Of a stretch of DNA of 64,000 bases, positions 34,022 to 42,261 are shown one piece after another. The stretch's first letter is position 1, and each line of letters begins with the position of its first letter. The position numbers and the translations under genes are program-made. The stretch is from Selaginella moellendorffii. Lineage: Eukaryota > Streptophyta > Lycopodiopsida > Selaginellales > Selaginellaceae. Under the pieces are notes generated by a model. It saw only the letters and a program-made list of their open reading frames with translations. It was not told the DNA's origin and did no database searches. The stretch is taken from the NCBI RefSeq assembly GCF_000143415.4, contig NW_003314308.1, positions 383,794 to 447,793 on the forward strand, in the 5' to 3' direction.

Positions 34022-34051
34022 ATGGCAATAGCAAACGACAGTGATATCTAG
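34022..34051 (+). promoter_or_regulatory. Short upstream ORF made by a tandem repeat of the start region
   Basis: The sequence around the oxidoreductase ATG is tandemly repeated (about 34,008-34,034 and 34,046-34,072). The upstream copy opens a nine-residue frame (MAIANDSDI) that stops before the main ATG at 34,063. If transcription starts upstream of 34,022, this uORF could lower translation of the enzyme. Confidence 0.55.
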
Positions 34052-34062
34052 CTTGGCCAGAA

Positions 34063-35841
34063 ATGGCAATAGCACGAAGATCTCCACTGCTGCTAGCTTT
34101 GCTCTTGGCGATTTCCAGCTCCTCGCTTCTTCACGGCCATCACATCTCTAGCTGCCGTTGCCTCCACGGCGATCCAAATTGCTGGCCCCAGGATCGCGAC
34201 TGGAAGATCTTCAATGCCTCAATCCAAGGCCGGCTCATCGCGGTCAAGCCCCCGGCATGGCCTTGCCACGATCCCCAGTACGACCATCATCTCTGCGAGC
34301 TCGCCACCGAGAATTGGAGCGATCCCACCTGGAGATCCGACCAGCCGGGAGCGATGATGGCCGATAACTGGGAGATGGACGACGCCCGCAACGAGAGCTG
34401 CTCCATCCGCGACCCGAGGAGCTCGCGTTGCGAGCAAGGGTCAGTGCCGGTCTACGCGGTCAATGTTAGTCACGTCTTCCAGGTGGAGCTTGCGGTGGCT
34501 TTCGCTAGCAAGCACAACCTTCTCCTTGTGGTAAAGAACACTGGTCACGACTACCTTGGAAGAAGCACTGCGAGGGGATCGCTCAGCATTTGGATGCATC
34601 ACTTGCGGGAGCTGCGCTTTCACGGTGATCTTGGCTGTGATCAAGCAGAGCATTGCGACGATCTAGGGCTAGATCCAGCGGCGTATGTGACGATTGGAGC
34701 TGGAGTGACTTGGAACCAGCTCTACGAGGCCGCGCTGGAGCACAGGCGCGATATTGTGGGAGCTTCGTGCCCGTGGGTTGGAGCTGCCGGTGGATTCGCA
34801 CAAGGTGGCGGGCACAGCTTGCTCTCTCCAGTCTTTGGCCTCGCGGCGGACAATGTTGTGGAGCTCCAAGTTGTGACGGCTGATGGGAAGCGAAAGGTGG
34901 CGAGCGAGTGCCAAAACGAGGATCTCTTCTGGGCGCTCAGAGGTGGCGGCGGAGGTACGTTTGGAGTCGTGGTTTCACTCACTTACAGAACGTATCCGGC
35001 TCTCGAGAACGCAATCTTTGCGAGCGTGAATGTGACTGCCAAAGATCGCCCCAGTTTTGAGACGCTTCTCGAGGAGTTTGCACGGATGAATCCGGAGCTT
35101 TCATCTGATGGCTGGTCTGGTTTCTTCAATGTCGGCAACTTTTCACTCTCCTTGAGATACGTGCTTCCAAACAAGACCTTGGCATTCGCTCGCTCCAGCT
35201 TGAATTTTCTCCTCGGCTTCCAGCACAACCGGATTCAAACCCACTATTCTCTCAAATCCTACGCATCCTTCTACGAGCTCATTCAGCAAGCACTGTGCGG
35301 AAGCGATCCAAGCTGTCCCAACGTTGGCGGGCTGGCAGGGAATCCAGTTCTTCCAGCTTCACGTCTTATCCCAACTCAAGCTCTAAACTCTTTCCCAACC
35401 AAAGTCTCTAGAGCACTCGCGAAGATAGCTCTCGACTTCCAAGTTCCAATCGTGGGTGCCTTCGTCGCTGGTGGCCAAGTCTCTGTGCCTCGGGACAGCG
35501 CCGTGAATCCCGCCTGGAGAGATTCGCTGTGGCTCGTCATTGTTTCGGTGAGCGCCCCAAGATCACAGAGAAAAGAGGCAGCGACGCTGGTCTCGAGGGC
35601 CAACAAGGTGTTGATCGATATCACACCCGGATCTGGGAGCTACATGAACGAGGCCGACTACAACGAGCCACACTTCCACAGATCGTTCTTTGGAAGTCAT
35701 TACAAGCGGCTCTACGAGATCAAGCAGCGCGTGGATCCGGGAGGGCTCTTTGTGTGCCATCACTGCGTAGGGAGCGAGGACTGGACCCAGGATCTTAGAT
35801 GCAAAACCCAGTCAAACAAGTCAATCAACAAGATTGACTAA
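34063..35841 (+). CDS. Secreted FAD-linked oxidoreductase (PCMH and BBE domains) of fungal type
   Basis: An intronless frame of 592 codons. Residues 1-25 form a signal peptide. CRCLHGDPNCWP follows at about 31-42, a motif seen in fungal secreted VAO-family oxidases rather than in plant berberine-bridge-like proteins. The FAD-binding PCMH domain has NTGHDYLGRST with His162 as the probable covalent flavin residue. GASCPWVGAAGG has Cys236 as a possible second link, then [23 protein letters not shown] and [15 protein letters not shown]. The C-terminal BBE domain has YMNEADYNEPHFHRSFFGS and ends near VGSEDW. The enzyme should oxidise an alcohol, sugar or phenolic with oxygen, releasing peroxide outside the cell; the substrate is unknown. 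An inverted pseudogene copy lies at 36,640-37,926. Confidence 0.85.
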   Translation: MAIARRSPLLLALLLAISSSSLLHGHHISSCRCLHGDPNCWPQDRDWKIFNASIQGRLIAVKPPAWPCHDPQYDHHLCELATENWSDPTWRSDQPGAMMADNWEMDDARNESCSIRDPRSSRCEQGSVPVYAVNVSHVFQVELAVAFASKHNLLLVVKNTGHDYLGRSTARGSLSIWMHHLRELRFHGDLGCDQAEHCDDLGLDPAAYVTIGAGVTWNQLYEAALEHRRDIVGASCPWVGAAGGFAQGGGHSLLSPVFGLAADNVVELQVVTADGKRKVASECQNEDLFWALRGGGGGTFGVVVSLTYRTYPALENAIFASVNVTAKDRPSFETLLEEFARMNPELSSDGWSGFFNVGNFSLSLRYVLPNKTLAFARSSLNFLLGFQHNRIQTHYSLKSYASFYELIQQALCGSDPSCPNVGGLAGNPVLPASRLIPTQALNSFPTKVSRALAKIALDFQVPIVGAFVAGGQVSVPRDSAVNPAWRDSLWLVIVSVSAPRSQRKEAATLVSRANKVLIDITPGSGSYMNEADYNEPHFHRSFFGSHYKRLYEIKQRVDPGGLFVCHHCVGSEDWTQDLRCKTQSNKSINKID

Positions 35842-35873
35842 AAGTGACATAATCCAACTAAGTAATATCAAAT

Positions 35874-35944
35874 GCGCAGCTGGTGTAGTGGTATCATAGT
35901 ACCCTCCCACGGTACTGACCGGGGTTCGATTCCCCGGCTGCGCA
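35874..35944 (+). tRNA. tRNA-Gly(CCC)
   Basis: A 71-base cloverleaf. The acceptor stem GCGCAGC pairs perfectly with GCTGCGC (937-943), with discriminator A. The D-arm is GGTGTAGTGGTATCA (A box). The anticodon stem-loop GTACC-CTCCCAC-GGTAC has CCC at positions 34-36. The T arm is CGGGG-TTCGATT-CCCCG (B box). No intron. A short T run follows the gene. Confidence 0.95.
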
Positions 35945-36040
35945 ATTTTAAATAAATACGTGGCTTTTGCCACGTGGACAATTTTTTTTTCTTTTGACAT
36001 GTCACGTGTTTTACTTCCAGAGAATGTAGGGTTCTTGAGG

Positions 36041-36499
36041 ATGAGGGCGCTGCTTTCCCTGGTGCGCCCAGCCTGTGGTTTTGTTTCTCGAGCGATCTCT
36101 CCCTCTCGATCGCGCTATGCCACTCATCAGATCTTCACTGCATCGGCCAGAAACCAGCCATGGGGATTCCGTGGATTCACATCGTCGAGGATTCTGGGCA
36201 CGGTGTACGAGGACGTGAGGAGGGAGCTACGGTGGAAGAAGCGCAAGAAGCTCATCAGATTGGGGCTCAAGAAGAGGAAGAGGAAGAAGAAGCGCAGGGG
36301 GAAGGGGATCTGGGCGGAGCCTTGCAAGGCGGAGCAAGAGCGGCAGAAGGATCACTCGCGCTGCATCATCGCGCCCTACGCCGACGCGCAGATGTGGCCC
36401 AGGATGAGCTGCGAGCGCGACCGCCGGCACGTCCTCAAGGCCTTGAACACTACGCTCGTCCACTTCGGCCAGATCAATAGCACCATGAGAAGGGAGTAG
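36041..36499 (+). CDS. Small very basic protein with a possible mitochondrial presequence, unknown
   Basis: A 152-residue frame; a second in-frame ATG upstream at 35,999 would add 14 residues. The N-terminus (MRALLSLVRPACGFVSRAI) is rich in Arg, Ser and Ala and lacks acids for about 50 residues, as in mitochondrial presequences. The middle is dominated by Lys and Arg (RWKKRKKLIRLGLKKRKRKKK). The C-terminal 50 residues contain HSRCIIAPYADAQMW and end in RRE. I do not recognise the family; a lineage-specific organelle ribosomal or RNA-binding protein would fit the composition, but this is a guess. It lies between tRNA-Gly and the oxidoreductase pseudogene. Confidence 0.5.
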   Translation: MRALLSLVRPACGFVSRAISPSRSRYATHQIFTASARNQPWGFRGFTSSRILGTVYEDVRRELRWKKRKKLIRLGLKKRKRKKKRRGKGIWAEPCKAEQERQKDHSRCIIAPYADAQMWPRMSCERDRRHVLKALNTTLVHFGQINSTMRRE

Positions 36500-36583
36500 T
36501 CGATTGGTAGAGCTAGAGATGGAATGCCAGAGCTTAGATATCGCGGGAGTGGATTCCATGCTGGAGGGGCATTTTCTCTCCCT

Positions 36584-38120
36584 GGCAGCATTTGCCCAGA
36601 ATGGGCATTTGGAGGCAAACTAGTCAACTATGCTGACCATGGTTGACTTATTTGACTGGAATTTTGCACCTAAGGTCTTGGGTCCGGTCCTCGCTCCCTA
36701 CGCAGTGATGCTGCTTGATCTCATAGAGCGGCTTGTAGTGGCTTCCATAAAACGATCTCTGGAAGTGTGGCTCGTTGTAGTTGGCCTCGTTCATGTGGCT
36801 CCCAGATCCAGGCGTGATATCGATCAACAAGCATTGTTGCCTCTCTCCTTTGTGATCTCGGAGCATTCACGAAGGCAATGACGAGCAACAGGGAATCTCT
36901 CAAGGCGGGATTAACTGCGTTGTTGCGAAGCACCGAGACTTGGCCGCCAGCGATGACGCAGCCCAGGATTGGAACCTGAAAGTCGAGAGGTATCGTCAGG
37001 AGTGCTCGAGAAGCTTTGGCTGGGCAAAGTTGGGACGAGACGTGAAGCTGGAAGAACTGGATATCACAGTTTGGATTGATGATTTTGTAGAGGGATGTAT
37101 AGGATTGGAAAGAATAGTGTGTCTGAATCTGGCTGTGCTGGAAGCCGAGGAGAGAACTCAAGCTGGAGCGAGCCTTGTTTGGAAGTACGTATCTCAAGGG
37201 GGGAGAAGTTTCTGATATCGAAAAAACCAGACCAGCCATGAGATGAAAGCTCCGGATGCACCCGCGCAAACTCCTCGACGAGCGTCTCAAAGCTTGGGCG
37301 ATCTTCGGCAGTCAAGTCACGCTTGAAAAGATTGTGTTCTCGAAACTGTAAGTGAGTGAAACCACGACTCTCCGCCGCCACCTCTGAGAGCCCAAAAGAG
37401 ATCCTCGTTCTGGCACTTGTTCGCCACCTTTCGCTTCCCATCAGCCGTCACGACTTGGAGCTCCACAACATTGTCGGAAACGCTGGAGCGAGCAAGCGCC
37501 CACAATCTCGCGCCTGTGCTCCATCGCCGCCACGTAGAGCGGTTCCAAGTCCGATCGCCACATACGCCGCTGGATCTCGCCCTCGATCACAGCCAAGATC
37601 ACCGTGAGAGCGCACCTCTTGCAAGTGATGCATCCAAATGCTGAGCGCTCCCCTCGCAGTGCTCCTTCCACTGTAGTCGAAAGCCTCCACCTGGGAGACT
37701 TGACTAACATTGACCGCGTAGACCGGCACTGACCCTTGCTCGCGAGCCGGGATCGCGCCAATTCTCGGTGGCGAGCTCGCAGAGACGATGGTTGTAGTGG
37801 GGATCGTGATGAGCCGGCCTGGCCTTGAAGATCTTCCAGTCGCAATCGTGGGGCCGTGGCTAGAGATCCCGGGCTTGGCGAGGCGCTGGAAATCGCCAAG
37901 AGCAATGTTAGTAGGAGTGGAGCCATTGCTGGTCTAGCTAGATTGTGATCACTGTCTATTTTATTTCGCGGGAGTGATTAAGATCGTTCTCCGATCACAT
38001 GGGTTGTCTTTGGAATCTTTACAGATTGACAGCCAAGGAAGCAAGAAAACGAATTCATGGATCTATACTTTTTGCGAGCTCGACTGTTGTTGGCAGCATT
38101 TGCCCAGAATGGGCATTTGG
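36584..38120. repeat. 29-base PPR-derived direct repeats bracketing the oxidoreductase pseudogene
   Basis: An identical 29-base sequence occurs at 36,584-36,612 and 38,092-38,120 in the same orientation. Translated, it reads as part of an S-type PPR repeat (AAFAQNGHL), and a near copy lies inside the PPR gene near 31,996. The two copies flank the inverted oxidoreductase pseudogene. Confidence 0.75.
36640..37926 (-). pseudogene. Inverted, decayed copy of the fungal-type FAD oxidoreductase
   Basis: Minus-strand homology to the 592-residue enzyme runs from the start (MAPLLLTLLLAISSASP near 37,926) to the homologous 3' end near 36,640. Frameshifts and deletions have removed most of the conserved GASCPWVGAAGG region and other segments, shortening 1.78 kb to about 1.29 kb. 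Surviving stretches include YAVNVSQVSQVE, STARGALSIWMHH and MNEANYNEPHF. Homology also extends upstream of the start, where it matches the DNA just before the uORF at 34,022. It cannot make the enzyme. Confidence 0.88.
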
Positions 38121-38160
38121 GGGAGGCATAGATTTTGCTGCGAGAGATCATCGATGATCA

Positions 38161-39876
38161 TCAAGTTCTACTCGCCAAGTTCGTCACAAGTGCGTAAGCT
38201 GCCGCATCTTCATTCACCACAGCCAAATTCTCGAAGGCCATCTTTCCGAGAGCCACATTTTCCCACTTGTGACAAGCACCCAGCACGGTCTTCCACGCCA
38301 CCGGAGTGACTCCATCGCTACTACGATCCACCATTGCTTTGGACACCGTCGCCACGGCGAGATCCATCTCGTTACTCCGTCCCAGGCCGTCAACCAGGCA
38401 ATTGTAGTGCTGCGAGCTCGGCGAAACTCCAAACTTGGAGCTCATGATCTCCAAGAACTCCGAGCACAGTCTTACATCACCGGCGTGGCTGCAAGCAGAG
38501 AGGATGTGCACGAAAGTTATGGCGTTCGCTGCTAGCCCCTCGTCGATCATCCTGTGGAACAACCCCACCACCGTGCGAGCGTCACCTCTCCTGCTGAATC
38601 CCGCCATCAAAGAGTTCCAAGTTACCGGATCTCTCGCCTCCATGGCCGAGTCGAAGACGAACTGGGCGTTTTGCAAGCTTCCACACTTGCCGTAGACGTC
38701 GACGAGGCTGTTTGCTACGACGGTGTTGGCCTCGAAGCCGGACCTCGCGACGTGAGCATGGAGAAGCTTGCAAACTTCCGTCGATGGAACGCAGGAGCCA
38801 CAGGCCTTGAGAGCTGCGACGAGAGTGAAAACATCCGGCTCGACTTGCTGCTCGCGTTTCATCCTGGAGAAGAGCTCCAGTGCCATGCCGGGGTCACCGG
38901 TTTCTACACACCCGAGTATGATCGAGTTCCACGAGACCACGTCGCGGCGAAAAGTCTCGAAAACCCGGCGAGCGTCGTCCAGGCTTCCACACGCTGCGTA
39001 CGAATCCACCAGGCCGTTGTGGAGGATGCCATCCGAGCTGAAAAACCCGGCCTTTGCTGCTCGAGAGTGAATCGCCATGACCATCTCCAGGCTCCTCACT
39101 TTGACGATCTTTCCAGCGGCGAGCTCGCCATCTTCTCTCGATGCGAGACCGACGCAAGCTTTGAGAGCAGCACTGAAAGTCCGGCCGTTCGGTTCGCAGG
39201 CTTCTTCGATCCGAGAGAAAGCCACCAAAGCCGATTCTTCCATCCGATTCTCCGCGAAGCCGAGAATGATCGTGTTCCAAGACACCACGTCTCGGCATCG
39301 CATTCTCGAGAAGACCCTGTAAGCGTCGTCCATGCTTCCACACCTCGAGTACATGTCCACCAGCGCGTTTGCCACGAACAAGTCGGAGTCGAAGCTTTCC
39401 ACTCGAGCTTGGCGGTGGAAAGCCATGCCTTTCTCCAAGCTCCTCATCTTGACCACCGAGTTTCTTCCTCCATCCTTGCTCCATCTCTCTTCTCTAGCCG
39501 CCAGACCAGAGCAGGCCTTGAGCAGCGCCACGAAAGTCCGAGCGTTTGGAGCACAGCCACCTGCGAGCATTCGATGGAAGAGCTCAAAGACTTGGATTTC
39601 TTGCTTGGACTCTACGTACCCGAGCATCAGGGCGGTCCAGGAGACGACGTTGGGAGCGCGAATTTTGTCCAGGGCTCTGCGAGCATCCACCAGACCTCCA
39701 CACCTCGCGTAGGCGTGGACGATCTTGCTCGCAATGTAGACGTTTGCGTCCATTCCACTCTGGATGGCGGCAAGGTGGGCTTCTCTCGCCATCCAAAGGC
39801 TTTTGGAGCTGATAGAGCCATCGAGCGCCGCGAGCAAGGCGCAAAATTTCGAGCTTGCGCTCGTTCTTCCCTCCAA
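38161..39876 (-). CDS. PLS-type pentatricopeptide repeat protein, 571 aa, no DYW domain
   Basis: An intronless frame of 571 codons with PLS-type PPR motifs (ALVDMYSRCGSMDDAYRVF, DVVSWNTIILGFAENRMEE) and an E-like end (HYNCLVDGLGRSNEMDLAV, then TPVAWKTVLGACHKWENV), stopping at ALVTNLASRT. It shares unusual inter-repeat insertions with the 814-residue PPR at 22,753-25,197 (VKMRSLEKGMAFHRQA here against KLESLEKGMAIHAQA there), so the two are paralogues. Probable role is organelle RNA binding or editing-site recognition, with any deaminase supplied in trans. It is divergent from ALG6 with about 215 bases between starts. Confidence 0.9.
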   Translation of the reverse strand: MEGRTSASSKFCALLAALDGSISSKSLWMAREAHLAAIQSGMDANVYIASKIVHAYARCGGLVDARRALDKIRAPNVVSWTALMLGYVESKQEIQVFELFHRMLAGGCAPNARTFVALLKACSGLAAREERWSKDGGRNSVVKMRSLEKGMAFHRQARVESFDSDLFVANALVDMYSRCGSMDDAYRVFSRMRCRDVVSWNTIILGFAENRMEESALVAFSRIEEACEPNGRTFSAALKACVGLASREDGELAAGKIVKVRSLEMVMAIHSRAAKAGFFSSDGILHNGLVDSYAACGSLDDARRVFETFRRDVVSWNSIILGCVETGDPGMALELFSRMKREQQVEPDVFTLVAALKACGSCVPSTEVCKLLHAHVARSGFEANTVVANSLVDVYGKCGSLQNAQFVFDSAMEARDPVTWNSLMAGFSRRGDARTVVGLFHRMIDEGLAANAITFVHILSACSHAGDVRLCSEFLEIMSSKFGVSPSSQHYNCLVDGLGRSNEMDLAVATVSKAMVDRSSDGVTPVAWKTVLGACHKWENVALGKMAFENLAVVNEDAAAYALVTNLASRT

Positions 39877-40090
39877 TCGCTGTGATTTCGTGTTGTTTGT
39901 AAGCTCCCCGCTGCTATGGCAAGAACATGAAGGAATTTCGCGCTTCCACAGAATGGAAATCGATCAGTCGCGAGCTCCACAGTGTGAATTGAGAGGTTTA
40001 CCTGCTGGATCGAGAAATACGACATCGATGCCAAAATCCCCAAGAACCCTAAAATATTGTTCTTTCCCTTCATTAGGGTTTATCGGGATC

Positions 40091-41852
40091 ATGCGGGATG
40101 CGCCTTCGTTCCGCGCTTCCGCGATCTTCATTGCGGCCGTCGCCGTGCTGATTCGTCTTCTCACAGGCCTCCATTCGTATTCTGGTCAGTTTTCTCGCGA
40201 AGAAATCTCGCTTCTTGAATCGGATCTCTTCCAGGCGCTGGAAATCCTCCCAAGTATGGAGATTACGAAGCGCAGCGGCACTGGATGGAGCTAACGATCA
40301 ACCTGCCCGTCTCGGACTGGTACCGCAACACTACTGACAACGATCTTGGCTACTGGGGCCTGGATTATCCTCCTCTCACGGCCTACCAGAGCTACATACA
40401 TGGAGTTTTCATGCGAAAGTTTGACGAGCAGTCGGTTGCATTGCATTCTTCCAGAGGCTATGAATCTCTCCACAGGTATGTCATGCTCTAGTTGCGCTTC
40501 TCCTTTTCATTTCTCTAACTTGCAAGTCTGGGCAGCAAGGTTCTCATGCGATGGACTGTGGTGTTATCGGACCTTGCTATTTTTTTCCCGGCAGCTATAG
40601 CTTTCGTTGCGGCTTATTATCGCCAGAGAAGTCATGAAGAGCGTGTCTGGGTTCTAGCGCTTATTCTGTTGCAACCGGCTCTGATATTGATCGATCACGG
40701 ACACTTTCAGGTTCTCTTCTTCCGCACTCTTGTTTCTAAGTTTTCTGGCATTGCGTTCTTCCAGTATAACTGTCTGAGCCTGGGATTGGCGATTGGTGCC
40801 GCGGCAGCAGTCATTTCAAGGTGGGAGATAGTAGCGTGTGTTTTATTTTCATTGTCGCTTAATCACAAGCAGGTAAAGCCGACTATAGCTCAACAAATTC
40901 TCATGAATGCGTACTTTTGCAGATGAGCATGTATTACGCTCCCGCGTTCTTTTCGCATCTCCTGGGGATTTCTTTGAGAAAGAAGTATCCGGTGCTGAAT
41001 GTTTTGAAGCTTGGAGCTGCCGTTTTATCGACTTTTGCTCTTTGCTGGTGGCCATTTTTGCATTCCAGAGAAGCAGTATTACAGGTAATCAAACCATCGG
41101 TAATACCCGTGCTTTACATGTTTCTACACAGGTTCTGAGTCGCCTGGTTCCAATCCATCGGGGATTGTTTGAGGACTACGTGAGCAATTTTTGGTGTGTT
41201 TCTAACCTGCTCATAAAGTGGAAACAGCTGCTCCCAGATCGAGTGCTTGTTCAGCTTGCGTTCGTCGCCACTTTGGCCTGTATACTGCCGTCTATGCTTC
41301 AGCAGATACTCAGGCCAAGCAGGAGAGGCTTCCTCCTGGCGATGTTCAATTGCTCGTTTGCCTTCTATTTCTTCTCTTACCAAGGTGACTATCTTCGATT
41401 GGTATTTTGTACCGCTGACTTGCTAAAGCTTTTGGTTGTCAGTGCACGAGAAATCTATTCTTCTTCCTGTAATTCCGGGAACGCTTCTCGCTTTAGACGA
41501 GCCACTCGTTTGGAGATGGCTGATACCAGGTGCACTCATGTCCATGTTCCCTTTGCTCGTTCGAGATGGTCTCCTGCTCCCATATTTCGCGTTGCTGCTG
41601 CTCTTCTTCCTCGGTTTTGTTCCACTCAGGAGTTTCAACCCAGTAGCAGCATCCTCACTGCTTGGTGGCTTCGTTCTTCATCTCGCTTATCTGCTGCTGG
41701 ATCCACCTGCGAGATACCCATACCTTTTTGAGGCTTTTATTGCAACCTACACATTCGCATACTTCGCCGCGATCTTTCTGTACACAAACTACCGCCAGTG
41801 GTCCAGGAGTCGAGTTTTATCGTCGACACAAAAACGGAAAAAGAAAGTATGA
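40091..41852 (+). CDS. ALG6: ALG6, dolichyl-P-Glc: Man9GlcNAc2-PP-dolichol alpha-1,3-glucosyltransferase
   Basis: Seven exons (40091-40184, 40235-40475, 40536-40710, 40765-40872, 40923-41084, 41132-41384, 41443-41852) give 480 residues. Family landmarks: the lumenal acidic loop (GDYEAQRHWMELT), WYRNTTDNDLGYWGLDYPPL, LLQPALILIDHGHFQYN, SLNHKQMSMYYAPAFF, and YQVHEKSILLPVIP. Numerous hydrophobic segments fit the multi-span GT-C fold in the ER membrane. The enzyme adds the first glucose to the lipid-linked oligosaccharide used for N-glycosylation. The start at 40,091 was chosen because upstream in-frame ATGs (for example 40,030) lie before the TTAGGGTTT element typical of 5' UTRs here. The basic tail ends KRKKKV, a possible ER-retrieval-like lysine motif. 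Confidence 0.93.
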
Positions 41853-42261
41853 GTTGACACAGGTACGCTTTATCTAGAATTTCCTGCATGTACTGACATT
41901 AGTTTTGTAGTACTAACTGAAGATGAGCGCTTCTTAAGCCGTTGTTTCCTTCCGCGTCAATTTGGTAGGGACGCGTCTTAATAGCAGTTTCCTTTTCGTC
42001 TCCAATCCGGCATGAATAGGTCGGTTCTCTGTGGATCCTTTGTCCCTGCCCTTCTTTCTCAAGTTGCATCCTTGACTTTGTTTTAGAATAACAGCAAGCA
42101 AATGCCTGATCGTGTCGTCTGAGTTAGCTGTCCCCTTCTCGGTTCCGTCTTTCTCTTGAGACGGCGCTTTCTCTACGACTTTGCTCACAATGGTGTTCTT
42201 CATCCTCCATGGTTATTCTCCTCTTCGGTTCCTCTTCTGAATTGCATTCACTCCTATCAGC

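Noticed and set aside
41934-42203. 89-codon minus-strand ORF between ALG6 and the aspartic protease
   Set aside because: Lysine-rich but without recognisable domain, and it overlaps the expected ALG6 3' UTR and protease promoter; too weak to annotate.
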